From Pyruvatibacter mobilis (GTDB lineage Bacteria; Pseudomonadota; Alphaproteobacteria; CGMCC-115125): DNA of 64,000 nt. The notes beneath the pieces are model-generated. The model saw nothing but the letters and a program-made list of their open reading frames with translations. It made no database searches and was not told the DNA's origin. Below are positions 25,039 through 33,422 of this stretch, piece after piece. A program made the position numbers and the translations under genes. The DNA lies in assembly GCF_012848855.1 (NCBI RefSeq), contig NZ_CP051630.1, positions 909,501 to 973,500 of the forward strand, read 5' to 3'. The number at the start of each line of letters is the position of its first letter. Position 1 is the stretch's first letter.

Positions 25039-25788
25039 CTAGAAGGCGTAGGACACGCCGAAGGTCAGTGCCTCATTGTCGGAGGTGCCGAGATCGACGG
25101 TCTCCGAATAGGTAAGGCTCAGATCCAGGTCCCAGACGGTGTAGCTGAGGCCGATGTTCCAGTCGGAGTAATCGTCCTGCGCGCCTTCCTGGAATTCCTG
25201 GAAGTTGTAGCCGGCGGAAATGCCGATGTCGTAGGGCAGGGGCACATCAACGCCGAACTGGTAGTAGAAGGCGTCGCCGGTGTCGCCGAAGAATTCCGGC
25301 GAATAGGCAATGCCCACGCTCGCGGCGGCGAAATCGAAGTCGTAGGACAGCGAGCCGTAGACTTCCCAGAAGTCGTAGTCGAGGCTCGAGGCCGCGCCCG
25401 GGTACCAGTAATAGAGGAAGCCGAAGTCGTAGGAGAGTTCCGGCAGGCTGTCGATCGAGTTGGCGAAGCCCGCATAGACGTCGACTTCGATGGAGGCCTG
25501 GTCCCCGTCATTGAAGTCCACGTTGGAGCCCCAGGCGCCCACATAGAAACCTGAGTCATGGCCCCAGTCGATGCCGCCCTGGATGGCCGCCTCGTTGTCG
25601 GTCTGCGTGACGCCGCGATAGATGTAGTCGGTGAAGAACCCCACATTGCCCGACAGCGAACCGCCCAGCACCTTGCCTTCGTCTTCCTCGGCCAGCGCCG
25701 GCTGCGCGGTCAGTGCCGCCGCGGCAAGCAGTGCCGCCGATGCCGTCATGGTAAGGCCGCGCGTGGTGAGCACCCCAATATTCTTCAT
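25039..25788 (-). CDS. TorF family putative outer-membrane porin
   Basis: A 249-residue precursor. The signal peptide ends at about residue 33 (AQPALA). The mature chain is an acidic, Tyr/Phe-rich beta-barrel starting GSLSGNVGFFTDYIYRGVTQ, the signature of the TorF putative porin family (TIGR02001), with alternating strands and a terminal aromatic FGVSYAF. Located in the outer membrane; the substrate is unknown. The gene has its own terminator and a long AT-rich upstream region with two palindromes, consistent with strong regulated expression. Confidence 0.9.
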   Translation of the reverse strand: MKNIGVLTTRGLTMTASAALLAAAALTAQPALAEEDEGKVLGGSLSGNVGFFTDYIYRGVTQTDNEAAIQGGIDWGHDSGFYVGAWGSNVDFNDGDQASIEVDVYAGFANSIDSLPELSYDFGFLYYWYPGAASSLDYDFWEVYGSLSYDFDFAAASVGIAYSPEFFGDTGDAFYYQFGVDVPLPYDIGISAGYNFQEFQEGAQDDYSDWNIGLSYTVWDLDLSLTYSETVDLGTSDNEALTFGVSYAF

Positions 25789-26154
25789 GTATAAACCCCG
25801 TTTATCTTGCGCGTGAGGGGCTGGTTTACTTCCCTGTCAAAAGGGTGAGCATTACCGCTCGCAAAACAGCCCGTTTTGCGCTGGAGGAAACAGTCGTTTC
25901 CAGTCTTAGTGCTGCGGTGCGTGCCGGGAGGATTGGCGCGTCACCGACTTCACCGCTAACAGTGTTGTTGCGGTGCGTCAAAGACTCTAAGCCATTGAGT
26001 TAATTGGTTTATCGCCCAAGTATTCATCAATCCGTCATGGAAAATGCACAAATTGCAGGCGGCTTGGTGAAATGCCTGGAAACTGCGCGAAAAATTCTGC
26101 ACAGGGCAAAGATCCGGATGCGTCATATTTGGGCGATAAAAATGTCACACAAAC
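25789..26154. other. AT-rich gene-free stretch upstream of the TorF porin
   Basis: About 365 bp holding the porin promoter and, towards the right, the downstream flank of the RidA gene. It contains the paired palindromes at 25861-25903. No small gene or RNA is evident. It is visibly AT-richer than the average of the window. Confidence 0.5.
25861..25903. promoter_or_regulatory. two adjacent palindromes upstream of the TorF porin
   Basis: GCAAAAC-AGCCC-GTTTTGC (25861-25879) and CTGG-A-GGAAAC-AGTC-GTTTCC-AG (25881-25903) lie side by side about 75 bp upstream of the porin start. Perfect arms of 7 and 6 bp suggest regulator binding sites or an RNA structure in the untranslated leader. Confidence 0.4.
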
Positions 26155-26182
26155 AAAAAAGCCGCCGAAACCGGCGGCTTTT
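26155..26182 (-). terminator. intrinsic terminator of the RidA/SDR transcript
   Basis: GCCGCCG-AAAC-CGGCGGC flanked by A-runs on one side and TTTT on the other, so it can work in both directions. On the minus strand it follows the RidA stop codon by about 60 bp and ends in TTTTTTG. Confidence 0.85.
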
Positions 26183-26241
26183 CCGTGTTGTGGGCGATGT
26201 GTCCGGGCCCGAATCCCGGGCCCCGGCGGCACCGTGAGGCG

Positions 26242-26640
26242 CTATTTGACGCCCATCACCTCGATTTCGATCTTCAGCTCCGGCATGGCCAGGGAGCTGA
26301 CACCGATCATGGTGACGCAGGGGGCGGGGCCGCCAAAGAAGCCCGCGAGCGGCCCGGCGGCTTCTGCGCTGTTTTCCGCCGTCAGCCCCACCACATAGAC
26401 GCGCATGGCGGTCACATTGGCCGGGCCCGCGCCCACGGCTTCGAGCCCCAAGCGGACATTGTCGATGGCGATCTGCGCCTGCTCGCCCAGGCTGTCGGGC
26501 ACCGGTGAGCCATCCCGCCGCCAGGCCACCTGGCCGGACATGCAGATGAGGTCGCCTGCGGGGGCAGTGGTCACCTGGGTGTAGCCCATGCGGGCGGAGT
26601 CCGGCAGCGTGTCCGGGTTGTGTCGTGAGACCTCTGTCAT
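26242..26640 (-). CDS. RidA family protein
   Basis: A 132-residue member of the YjgF/YER057c/UK114 (RidA) family: trimeric enamine/imine deaminases or related detoxifiers. Segments ICMSGQVAW, AQIAIDNVRLGLEAVGA and MRVYVV are conserved. The Arg that binds the carboxylate in true RidA (normally within a C-terminal CxRxxxxV-type segment) is not evident: the equivalent region reads CVTMIGVSSL. It may therefore belong to a subgroup with another substrate. It follows an SDR gene by 27 bp and is probably co-transcribed. Confidence 0.88.
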   Translation of the reverse strand: MTEVSRHNPDTLPDSARMGYTQVTTAPAGDLICMSGQVAWRRDGSPVPDSLGEQAQIAIDNVRLGLEAVGAGPANVTAMRVYVVGLTAENSAEAAGPLAGFFGGPAPCVTMIGVSSLAMPELKIEIEVMGVK

Positions 26641-26667
26641 CGGGTCTTTCCTTCCTGAAGGTTCAAG

Positions 26668-27456
26668 TCAGCGTGCCACCAGCGGGGCATAGCCAAGATG
26701 CATGCCCGCGTCGGTGATCAGTGTTTCCCCCGTGATGTGTTCGCCGCCCTCGCAGGCGAAGAACACGGCTGCGTCTGCCACCAGTTCCGGTGTGCCTGCC
26801 TGTTTCAGCGGCATGGTTGCTTCCTGGTCCGCGACGATCGACTGGAATGCGTTGTCGCCGAACTTGTCCTTGAACCAGCGCGTGCCGATGAAGCCCGGGC
26901 AGATCGCGTTCACCCGCACTTCCGGCGCCAGCGAGCGGGCCAGCGAGATCGTCATGGTGTTGAGCGCGCCCTTGGACGCGGCATAGGCCACCGAGGAGCC
27001 GATGCCCGCCACGCCCGCGATGGACGAGACATTCACCACCTTGCCCTTGCCGTTCTCCTTGAGCTGCGGCAGGCAGGCGCGGATCATCTGGTAGGGGCCC
27101 ACCACGTTGAGGCCGTAGATCCAGTGGAAGTCGTCGGCGTCCAGCTCGTCCATGTTGGCGTGGTCGGCGAACTTCGTGCCGCCGGCATTGTTCACCAGGA
27201 TGTCGATGCCGCCGAAGGCCTCGACCGTCTCCTGCGCCATGCGGCGGCAGTCCTCGTCCTTGGACACGTCCGCCTGGCACAGCAGCGCCTTTGCGCCGGC
27301 CGCTTCGCAGGCCTTCGCCGTCTCTTCGGCTTCGGTTTTGCTCTTGGTGTAGTTGATCACCACATTGGCACCGCGTTCGGCCAGCTTGATGGCGATGGCA
27401 GCGCCCAGCCCTGTGGCCGAGCCCGTGATGATGGCGGTCTGTCCGTCGATGCGCAT
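26668..27456 (-). CDS. short-chain dehydrogenase/reductase (SDR)
   Basis: A 262-residue classical SDR. Cofactor motif TGSATGLG near the N-terminus, NNAG motif in ILVNNAGG, catalytic Ser in VNVSSIAG and YxxxK in YAASK. The fold closes with a GGEHITGETLITDAG C-terminus typical of 3-oxoacyl-ACP reductase-like proteins. GGGGAGGGGC precedes the ATG at 27456. It shares a transcript with the RidA gene, so both may serve one catabolic route. The cofactor preference is not certain. Confidence 0.93.
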   Translation of the reverse strand: MRIDGQTAIITGSATGLGAAIAIKLAERGANVVINYTKSKTEAEETAKACEAAGAKALLCQADVSKDEDCRRMAQETVEAFGGIDILVNNAGGTKFADHANMDELDADDFHWIYGLNVVGPYQMIRACLPQLKENGKGKVVNVSSIAGVAGIGSSVAYAASKGALNTMTISLARSLAPEVRVNAICPGFIGTRWFKDKFGDNAFQSIVADQEATMPLKQAGTPELVADAAVFFACEGGEHITGETLITDAGMHLGYAPLVAR

Positions 27457-27609
27457 ATGCGCCCCTCCCCGATAGGCGACACGATGGTGCGATAGGCGCA
27501 CCACCCCGGTCAGCGGGACCGTGTCTTGTTGTTATGTGCGTGCTGACCCAACATAAGGGCATAGCGGGGGCACGGTTCAAGAACCAAACAGACAGCAAGG
27601 AACACGGCC

Positions 27610-28026
27610 ATGTCCGGATCAGACACTGAAACAGCGCGCACGGTTTCCGGCGCCATGCTGCCCTCGAAACTCGCGCAATATCCCGGCCGCATCCGGCTGG
27701 AGCCTGTGGCAGGCGAGGTTACCGTCACCATGGGCGGTGTGAGCCTCGCGCGGACCAGTAACGCAATCCGCCTGCACGAGGGCGATTACCCGCCCGTGCT
27801 CTATGTGCCGCGGGCGGATGCCGACATGTCGGTTCTCACGGCCACCGATCACAGCACCTATTGTCCGTTCAAGGGGGCGGCGTCTTATTTCTCCGTCCAG
27901 GCTGATAGTGCAGGTAAAGACGGCACAAATGCTGTATGGTCCTATGAAGATCCGTTTGAAGAGCTGGCTGGCATCAAGGACCATCTGGCCTTTTATACGG
28001 ACCGCGTAGACGTCCGGGAGGACTAG
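27610..28026 (+). CDS. DUF427 domain-containing protein
   Basis: A 138-residue protein with a DUF427 domain over most of its length: RIRLEPVAGEVTVTMGGVSLARTSNAIRL-type strands, then YPPVLYVPRADADM and the typical TYCPFKGAASYFS segment (Cys and Lys conserved). The family forms a small beta barrel of unknown function. AAGGAA precedes the ATG. It is divergent from the SDR gene and followed 40 bp later by a secreted-protein gene. Confidence 0.9.
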   Translation: MSGSDTETARTVSGAMLPSKLAQYPGRIRLEPVAGEVTVTMGGVSLARTSNAIRLHEGDYPPVLYVPRADADMSVLTATDHSTYCPFKGAASYFSVQADSAGKDGTNAVWSYEDPFEELAGIKDHLAFYTDRVDVRED

Positions 28027-28066
28027 TCCCTCCGGGTCATCTCAAGATGAACAGGGGATCATATTC

Positions 28067-28657
28067 ATGCGCAGTCTTGCCGCAGCCATCTCGGCTGCCG
28101 CCGTCTTCTTTGCAGCCGGCCATGCTCTGGCCGAGCCGGTCAGCAAATATTCCGACATCGATCTCGACAACTGCCCGAAGGGGCAGAAATTCGAGGACGA
28201 GCCTGCCTATGAGGTGATCTGCCCCGGGCCCGATGGCTGGGAGCTGCGTGTGCTGGAGGGAGATCTGCGCTTCTGGGTGGAGCCGCGCCCGGCCGGCAGC
28301 AGCACCGACATCCGCTTCGAGACCCTGTCTCCGTTCAACACCATCAACACCAAGGCTGAATGGCGCGGCGAGACGGAGGGCGGCACCTTCAAGCCCTATG
28401 CGATGATCCTGCGCTATTTCACCGATGACGGCATCGGTGATCCGGCAAGCCGCGGCAATGTGCTGGTGGTCACCAAGGTGCCGCGGGATGCGTCCGAGCA
28501 GTCCTGCCACGTCGCCTATGTAAACACCCGCGCGGTCAGTAATGCCAATGCGGTGGCGGCCCATGCGGCGGACACGATGGCGCGTGATTTTGACTGCGGC
28601 CTGCATCAGCCGGTCACCGTCATGCCGGGCGAACCCGCCAACATGCAACCCCGATAG
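28067..28657 (+). CDS. secreted protein of unknown function
   Basis: A 196-residue precursor with a Sec signal peptide (cleavage near residue 22, GHALA). The mature protein has four cysteines (in DNCPKGQKF, VICPGPDG, QSCHVAYV and DFDCGLH), enough for two periplasmic disulfides, and many aromatic/charged strands. I do not recognise a named family. It is probably co-transcribed with the DUF427 gene. Confidence 0.75.
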   Translation: MRSLAAAISAAAVFFAAGHALAEPVSKYSDIDLDNCPKGQKFEDEPAYEVICPGPDGWELRVLEGDLRFWVEPRPAGSSTDIRFETLSPFNTINTKAEWRGETEGGTFKPYAMILRYFTDDGIGDPASRGNVLVVTKVPRDASEQSCHVAYVNTRAVSNANAVAAHAADTMARDFDCGLHQPVTVMPGEPANMQPR

Positions 28658-28669
28658 GGCGGGGCGGGC

Positions 28670-29440
28670 CTATTCGCCTGTGAAGCGTGGCGGGCGTTTT
28701 TCCATGAAGGCCTGCCGCCCTTCGGCGAAGTCGGCGCTTGAACCGCACCGCATGATCAGCTCTTCCGCCTGCTGAAGGCTGTCGTCCTGCCGGGTCAGCG
28801 CCGTGATGGTGGCCTTGGCGGCGCGCACCGTCAGCGGCGCATTGGCAGCGATCTGTCGGGCCAGGGCCTCGGCGCGGGGAAATACGTCATCTGTCCCCAC
28901 CACTTCTGTCACGAGATTGCGTGTCAGCGCTTCGTCGGCCGCATACCGCCGGGCGGTTGCCAGCACCTCGAAGGCACCGGCCGGTCCTGCCGCCCGCATC
29001 AGCCGGGCCACGGCGGGGGCCGCATAGCCCAGCCCCAGGCGCGCGGCGGGGATCGCGAAGCTTGTATCATCGCCTGCCACCCGCATGTCGCAGCAAAGCG
29101 CCAGCGCCAGCCCGCCGCCCATGCAGGGGCCTTTTATGGCGGCGATCACGGGCAGGGGGCAAGCCTCAAGGCTTGCCTGCGCCGCCTCGAACTTCTCTTC
29201 GAAGTCGGCCAGCGCCGCCGGGTCGCTGCCCATGCGCTGCAACTCACCGATATCCGCTCCCGCGGCAAAGGCCGTATTGCCCGCCCCGCGCAGGATGATG
29301 GCGCGCACGCCGTCCGTCTCGCACAGCGTCCGCACCGCGCGTGGAATGTCAGCCCACATGGCGGTGGACAGGGCATTGCGCTGGCCGGGCCGGTCGATGA
29401 TGAGCCAGCCGATGGCCCCATCTGTCTCGGTACGGATCAT
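28670..29440 (-). CDS. enoyl-CoA hydratase/isomerase family protein lacking both catalytic Glu
   Basis: A 256-residue crotonase-fold protein. The oxyanion-hole regions AFAAGADI and KGPCMGGGLALALCCD are present. The two acidic residues of hydratases (Glu144 and Glu164 of the rat mitochondrial enzyme) align with Ala112 (GGGLAL) and Ala132 (IPAARLG). Hydratase activity is therefore unlikely; it may catalyse a different crotonase reaction or bind an acyl-CoA. It overlaps the upstream hydrolase gene by 4 bp (ATGA). Confidence 0.9.
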   Translation of the reverse strand: MIRTETDGAIGWLIIDRPGQRNALSTAMWADIPRAVRTLCETDGVRAIILRGAGNTAFAAGADIGELQRMGSDPAALADFEEKFEAAQASLEACPLPVIAAIKGPCMGGGLALALCCDMRVAGDDTSFAIPAARLGLGYAAPAVARLMRAAGPAGAFEVLATARRYAADEALTRNLVTEVVGTDDVFPRAEALARQIAANAPLTVRAAKATITALTRQDDSLQQAEELIMRCGSSADFAEGRQAFMEKRPPRFTGE

Positions 29441-30264
29441 GCGTCGTCTCCCGGTGTGCCGGTCACAAAGCTGATGATGTCGGCCCAGGCCCGGGCGTCC
29501 TGCAGCAGGAACAGGTGCCCGCCCTCATACATGCGCAGCGTCGCTGACGGGATGCGCTCTGCCAGGCGCGCCTGTGTCTCCGGCGTGGCGATGCCGTCAT
29601 ACTTGCCGCCGCAGATCAGTACGTCCTGCCTGATCGCGCCGAGGCTGTCCCAGGCATCGTGATGCCGGCGCGCGTCGAGCTGGAGGAAGGCGCCCTCGGC
29701 CCGGCGCGGCTCGTCCCGGTAGGGCGCTTCGCCGTCAATCTGCATACGGATGAGGCCCTCGACCAGCTCCTTGTTGTCGGCCTGCCAGGCGGGCGTGTGG
29801 CGCGTGTCGGAGATCGGCATCATGAAGCGGATGCGCTCTTCCTCCTGCATCGCCGCCACCTCGTGCAATGGATAGGAACTGCCGCCATCGCCGCCCGGTG
29901 ATGTGCAGCAGAGCACGAGGCGTGTCACGCGGGCCGGGTGCCGGGCCACCAGGTGCTGCGCCACCATGCCGCCGAAGGACACGCCGATCACATGGGCGTC
30001 ATCCCAGCCCAGGGCCGCCATCAGCCCGGCCGCATCATCTGCATAGTCTTCCATGCTGTAGGGCCCGTCGGGCTTCGATGTCCGGCCCAGTCCGCGCTGG
30101 TCGAAGGTCAGGACATGGGCGCTTTTAGCCAGCGGCCCGTCGAAGACATTCGGTGTCTTGCGCAGGTCGCCGCCGGTGCCGCCGATGAACAGCACGCGCG
30201 GGCCTGCCACATTGCCCCGCATCTCCCAGTGGATGTCGATGTCATTGACGGTTGAAACCGGCAT
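29437..30264 (-). CDS. alpha/beta hydrolase
   Basis: A 275-residue alpha/beta hydrolase. LFIGGTGGD occupies the oxyanion position, GVSFGGMVAQ the nucleophile elbow, and YEGGHLFLLQ gives the His. Composition and pattern resemble the 3-oxoadipate enol-lactonase/haloperoxidase-like subgroup. Its stop overlaps the start of the crotonase gene, so the two are co-translated and may act on one ester or CoA intermediate. Confidence 0.9.
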   Translation of the reverse strand: MPVSTVNDIDIHWEMRGNVAGPRVLFIGGTGGDLRKTPNVFDGPLAKSAHVLTFDQRGLGRTSKPDGPYSMEDYADDAAGLMAALGWDDAHVIGVSFGGMVAQHLVARHPARVTRLVLCCTSPGGDGGSSYPLHEVAAMQEEERIRFMMPISDTRHTPAWQADNKELVEGLIRMQIDGEAPYRDEPRRAEGAFLQLDARRHHDAWDSLGAIRQDVLICGGKYDGIATPETQARLAERIPSATLRMYEGGHLFLLQDARAWADIISFVTGTPGDDA

Positions 30265-30450
30265 CGCGATGCCTACCTCCCTAAAATCCCCCGATCTGGA
30301 TTGGGAGATTAGTCATTCGTTCGCTGCCACCATATGTGGTATTTCTGCAGCGGCGTAAACCTGCCCATGGCGTGCCGGCAATGGCACTGTCTGCGGGCGG
30401 TGGGAGAGGGGCGCTTGCGTATCACGCCCCGGCAAGTGTGGGAGGGTTCC

Positions 30451-31290
30451 ATGTCTCAGCCGATTGAAACAGCCGGCGCGTCGCTGGCGCAGGTCGATCC
30501 CGTCTGGGACCGTATCCGCCGCGAGGCCGAGGACTGGGCACGGTCCGAACCGCTTCTGGCGAGCTATCTGCACGCCGCCATTCTCAATCACCGCAGTTTT
30601 GAAAGCTCGCTCAGCTATCACCTGGCCGAGAAGCTGGCGAATGACCAGGTCGGCGCCATGCTGCTGCAGCAGGTGTTCGACGATGCCTATGACCACACGC
30701 CGGAAATCGCCGAGACCGTGCGCGCCGACATTGTCGCCGTGTTCGACCGCGATCCGGCCTGCGATTTCTTCCTGCAGCCCTTGCTCTACTTCAAGGGCTT
30801 CCAGGCCATCGAAGGTTACCGGGTCGCCCATTGGTGCTGGACCCAGGGCCGTATCGCCATGGCCTATCACCTGCAGAGCCGCATTTCCGAAGTGTTCGGC
30901 GTGGACATCCACCCCAATGCGAAGATCGGCCGCGGCGTGATGATGGATCACGCAACCTCCGTCGTGATCGGCGAAACCGCCGTCGTCGGGGATGATGTCT
31001 CCATGCTGCATTCGGTGACCCTCGGCGGCACCGGCAAGGAAGACGGCGACCGCCACCCGAAGATCGGCCGCGGCGTCATGCTGGGGGCCGGTGCCAAGGT
31101 GCTGGGCAACATCACCGTCGGCAATTGCGCCCGCGTGGCGGCAGGCTCGGTTGTCACCAAGGCCGTCCCCGCCAACACCACCGTCGCCGGCGTACCCGCC
31201 AAGGTCATCGGCGAAGCCGGCTGCCCCGAACCCGCCCGCTCCATGGACCAGATGGTCGGTGGCTGCGACGACGAAGGCGCGGCGATCTAG
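30451..31290 (+). CDS. cysE: serine O-acetyltransferase
   Basis: A 279-residue enzyme that makes O-acetylserine from L-serine and acetyl-CoA, the first step of cysteine synthesis; cytoplasmic. The N-terminal helical domain has SYHLAEKLAND and GYRVAHW. Then left-handed beta-helix hexapeptide repeats follow (DIHPNAKIGRGVMMDHAT, VVIGETAVVGDDVSML, HSVTLGGTG), with the catalytic His in MMDHATSVV. The ATG at 30451 has GGGAGG upstream. The C-terminal tail is about the family's length and ends in acidic residues, where cysteine-synthase binding and feedback usually occur. Confidence 0.96.
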   Translation: MSQPIETAGASLAQVDPVWDRIRREAEDWARSEPLLASYLHAAILNHRSFESSLSYHLAEKLANDQVGAMLLQQVFDDAYDHTPEIAETVRADIVAVFDRDPACDFFLQPLLYFKGFQAIEGYRVAHWCWTQGRIAMAYHLQSRISEVFGVDIHPNAKIGRGVMMDHATSVVIGETAVVGDDVSMLHSVTLGGTGKEDGDRHPKIGRGVMLGAGAKVLGNITVGNCARVAAGSVVTKAVPANTTVAGVPAKVIGEAGCPEPARSMDQMVGGCDDEGAAI

Positions 31291-31333
31291 GCTCCGCCGA
31301 CGCCCCGCACTCCATCCCTTTTTCATGCCGTGT

Positions 31334-31475
31334 CCCTCCGGCTTGACCGGAGGGCCCACTCTCAGTGCAACTTGTCTGGGCAGTGGTCGGGCATGCGCAC
31401 TTGGCCACGCGTGCAGCCCTCATTTCCTCTGCGGCAAGCAGCCGAGCGAGTAGGCCCTCCGGTCAAGCCGGAGGG
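31334..31475. repeat. inverted pair of CCGG-CTTGA-CCGG palindromes
   Basis: Third copy of the long element (142 bp): left palindrome 31334-31354 followed by GGGCCCACTC, right palindrome 31455-31475 preceded by GCGAGTAGGC. The interior again contains a CTGCGGCAAGCA stretch. Confidence 0.85.
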
Positions 31476-31574
31476 CAACGGAGATTTTTCTGTGGGAGGG
31501 AAGTGCCCCGCACATCTTTCCCCATATCCCGCGCACGCCGAGAGACAGGCGCACGCGCATTAGGTCCCCGCACT

Positions 31575-31646
31575 CCCTCCGGCTTGACCGGAGGGTCTCG
31601 GGCAACAGGGCAGAGCCTTTAAGAGATCCTCCGGTCAAGCCGGAGG
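31575..31646. repeat. short inverted pair of CCGG-CTTGA-CCGG palindromes
   Basis: Palindromes at 31575-31595 and 31628-31646 in opposite orientation, 32 bp apart. An almost identical pair with the same internal GGCAGAGCC-AAGAGATCC pattern lies at 33127-33198. Confidence 0.82.
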
Positions 31647-31674
31647 AATAGCGGTGGTTTGATGATCGGCCGTC

Positions 31675-31986
31675 TCAGCCAGCCGCCGCTGCGCCGGTGA
31701 TTGCGTAGGACAACTCGCTGCGCGTATCGCACACCGCCTCGCACAGATCCATCGCCGCTTCCCACGGGGCCGTGTCGGTGATGTCCTCGATGGCGTCGAG
31801 GCTTTCCCAGTAGGACAAGAGCCCCGCGGTTTCGCCATCCTTGCCCTCGATCACCACGGCGGAGAGAAAGCCCTTCGGTGCGGACCGGGCCAGCTCGCGT
31901 TCCACATAGCCGCGCAGATTTGAGGCAACCGTGTCGGCCGACCCCGTGAAGCTGATGAGGTGGACGAAGGCTGTATCGCTGGCCAT
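31675..31986 (-). CDS. small hypothetical protein, possibly dimeric alpha/beta-barrel
   Basis: A 103-residue protein that begins MASDTAFVHLISFTG with AGGAGTT upstream. The pattern of strand-helix-strand with KGFLSAVVIEGKDG and LLSYWESLDAIEDI resembles the antibiotic biosynthesis monooxygenase/ABM dimeric barrel (ferredoxin-like) fold, but key residues are not diagnostic. Function unknown. Divergent from an SDR gene 117 bp away. Confidence 0.65.
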   Translation of the reverse strand: MASDTAFVHLISFTGSADTVASNLRGYVERELARSAPKGFLSAVVIEGKDGETAGLLSYWESLDAIEDITDTAPWEAAMDLCEAVCDTRSELSYAITGAAAAG

Positions 31987-32102
31987 GGAGAACTCCTGTC
32001 GGGACTTACGTTGCGGGTTGCGCTTCATGCGGCGGGCGTCACAATACGTGACCGAAATCTGGACGCAACAACCAACAACAACACGAAAAACTCAGGGAAC
32101 AG

Positions 32103-32930
32103 ATGGCTCAGCAGGACAAACAGGAACTCGCCGGCAAGGTGGCGCTGGTGACCGGTGCCGCACGCGGTCTCGGCGCGGCGGCAGCGGAAGGTCTGGCGCG
32201 CGAGGGCGCCAGCATCTTGGTGACGGATATGCGCGCCGATGAAGGCCAGGCGGTGGTGGACCGCATCGCCGGGGCAGGCGGCAAGGCGGCTTTCTTTCCG
32301 CTCGACGTCACGCAGGAAGATCAGTGGGAAGCAGCTGTCGCCAAGGCCGAGGAGCTGTTCGGCGCGCTGCATATCCTGGTCAACAACGCGGGCGTGGCAC
32401 CGGCGGGCGAATATATAGAAAACCTCGCCTTCGAGGACTGGAAGCGCGTCACCGCGATTGACCTCGACAGTGTGTTCCTCGGCTGCAAGCACGGCATCCG
32501 CACCATCAAGAAGTATTCGAGCCCCAAGGCCAATGACGGGGCGATCATCAATATCTCGTCGGTCATGGGCATCGTCGGGTTCCCGCGCAATGCGGACTAC
32601 AACGCGTCAAAAGGCGGTGTCCGGATCATGACCAAGGTGGCGGCCCTTGAATGTGCCGAGCTTGGCTACGGCATCCGCGTCAATTCCATCCATCCCGGTT
32701 TCATTGACACGGCCCTTGTGCGCGACGCGGTGGAGGAGGGCACCAAGCGGCCGGATGCCGTGCTGCAGAGCGCCAACGAGATGATCGACATGCTAGTCAT
32801 GGCACATCCCATCGGCCGCCTCGGCGAAACCCGCGATATCGGTGACGCCGTCGTCTTCCTCGCCAGCCCCCGCTCCGGCTTCATGACCGGCTCCGAACTC
32901 GTCGTCGACGGCGGCTACACCGCGCGCTAG
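32103..32930 (+). CDS. short-chain dehydrogenase/reductase (SDR)
   Basis: A 275-residue classical SDR: TGAARGLG cofactor loop, LVNNAGVAP, INISSVMG with the catalytic Ser, YNASK with Tyr/Lys. The sequence resembles 3-alpha/3-beta-hydroxysteroid- or cyclopentanol-dehydrogenase-like members. The C-terminus FMTGSELVVDGGYTAR is intact. No ribosome-binding site stronger than CAGGGAAC is seen at the ATG. Composite repeats begin 16 bp after the stop. Confidence 0.93.
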   Translation: MAQQDKQELAGKVALVTGAARGLGAAAAEGLAREGASILVTDMRADEGQAVVDRIAGAGGKAAFFPLDVTQEDQWEAAVAKAEELFGALHILVNNAGVAPAGEYIENLAFEDWKRVTAIDLDSVFLGCKHGIRTIKKYSSPKANDGAIINISSVMGIVGFPRNADYNASKGGVRIMTKVAALECAELGYGIRVNSIHPGFIDTALVRDAVEEGTKRPDAVLQSANEMIDMLVMAHPIGRLGETRDIGDAVVFLASPRSGFMTGSELVVDGGYTAR

Positions 32931-32945
32931 GTTACCGGTCTTCTT

Positions 32946-33106
32946 CCCTCTCCCCTGGCGGGAAAGGGAGGGGCCCGCGGGCGTAAGCCCGTGGGAGGGT
33001 GAGGGGGCGGCAGCGGCACCTCGATCTCAGACGCTGAAAGCTTTGCGCCGCCCATCCCCCTCACCCGGTGCTGCGCACCGACCTCTCCCGCGAGGGGAGA
33101 GGTGAC
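32946..33106. repeat. composite GC-rich inverted-end repeat, tandem unit 1
   Basis: Same element as 9657-9820 with diverged interior (GATCTCAGACGCTGAAAG). Left end CCCTCTCCCCTGGCGG; right end CTCTCCCGCGAGGGGAGAGG. It is followed by a CCGG palindrome pair, and the whole block is repeated at 33221. Confidence 0.88.
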
Positions 33107-33126
33107 TTTTTCTCCTTCGCCGCTCG

Positions 33127-33198
33127 CCCTCCGGCTTGACCAGAGGGCCTCTATCGACACGGCAGAGCCACCAAGAGATCCTCCGGTCAAGCCGGAGG
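33127..33198. repeat. short inverted pair of CCGG palindromes
   Basis: Left palindrome 33127-33147 has a stem mismatch (GACCAGAGGG); right palindrome 33180-33198 is perfect. Close copy of 31575-31646, including the internal GAGCCACCAAGAGATCC-like spacer. Confidence 0.82.
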
Positions 33199-33220
33199 AA
33201 TAGCGGGTGTGGCTATCATT

Positions 33221-33380
33221 CCCTCTCCCCTTGCGGGAGAGGGAGGGGCCCGCGGGCGTAAGCCCGTGGGAGGGTGAGGGGGCGGCAGAGGCGCCTCGGT
33301 CTCAGACGCCGAAAGCCTAGTGCCCCCATCCCCCTCACCCGGTGCTGCGCACCGACCTCTCCCGCGAGGGGAGAGGTGAC
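33221..33380. repeat. composite GC-rich inverted-end repeat, tandem unit 2
   Basis: Repeats unit 1 at a 275-bp offset, with the same interior motif (TCTCAGACGCCGAAAGC) and the same following bases GACTTTTTCTCCT. It is therefore a local duplication rather than an independent insertion. Confidence 0.88.
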
Positions 33381-33401
33381 TTTTTCTCCTCCTCCGCTCG
33401 C

Positions 33402-33422
33402 CCCCCGGCTTGACCGGAGGGC
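33402..33422. repeat. solitary CCGG-CTTGA-CCGG palindrome after tandem unit 2
   Basis: Equivalent of the left palindrome at 33127 in the second tandem copy (CCCCCGGCTTGACCGGAGGG). It lies 56 bp from the PepSY gene stop, at the 3' end of the metal operon. Confidence 0.78.
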
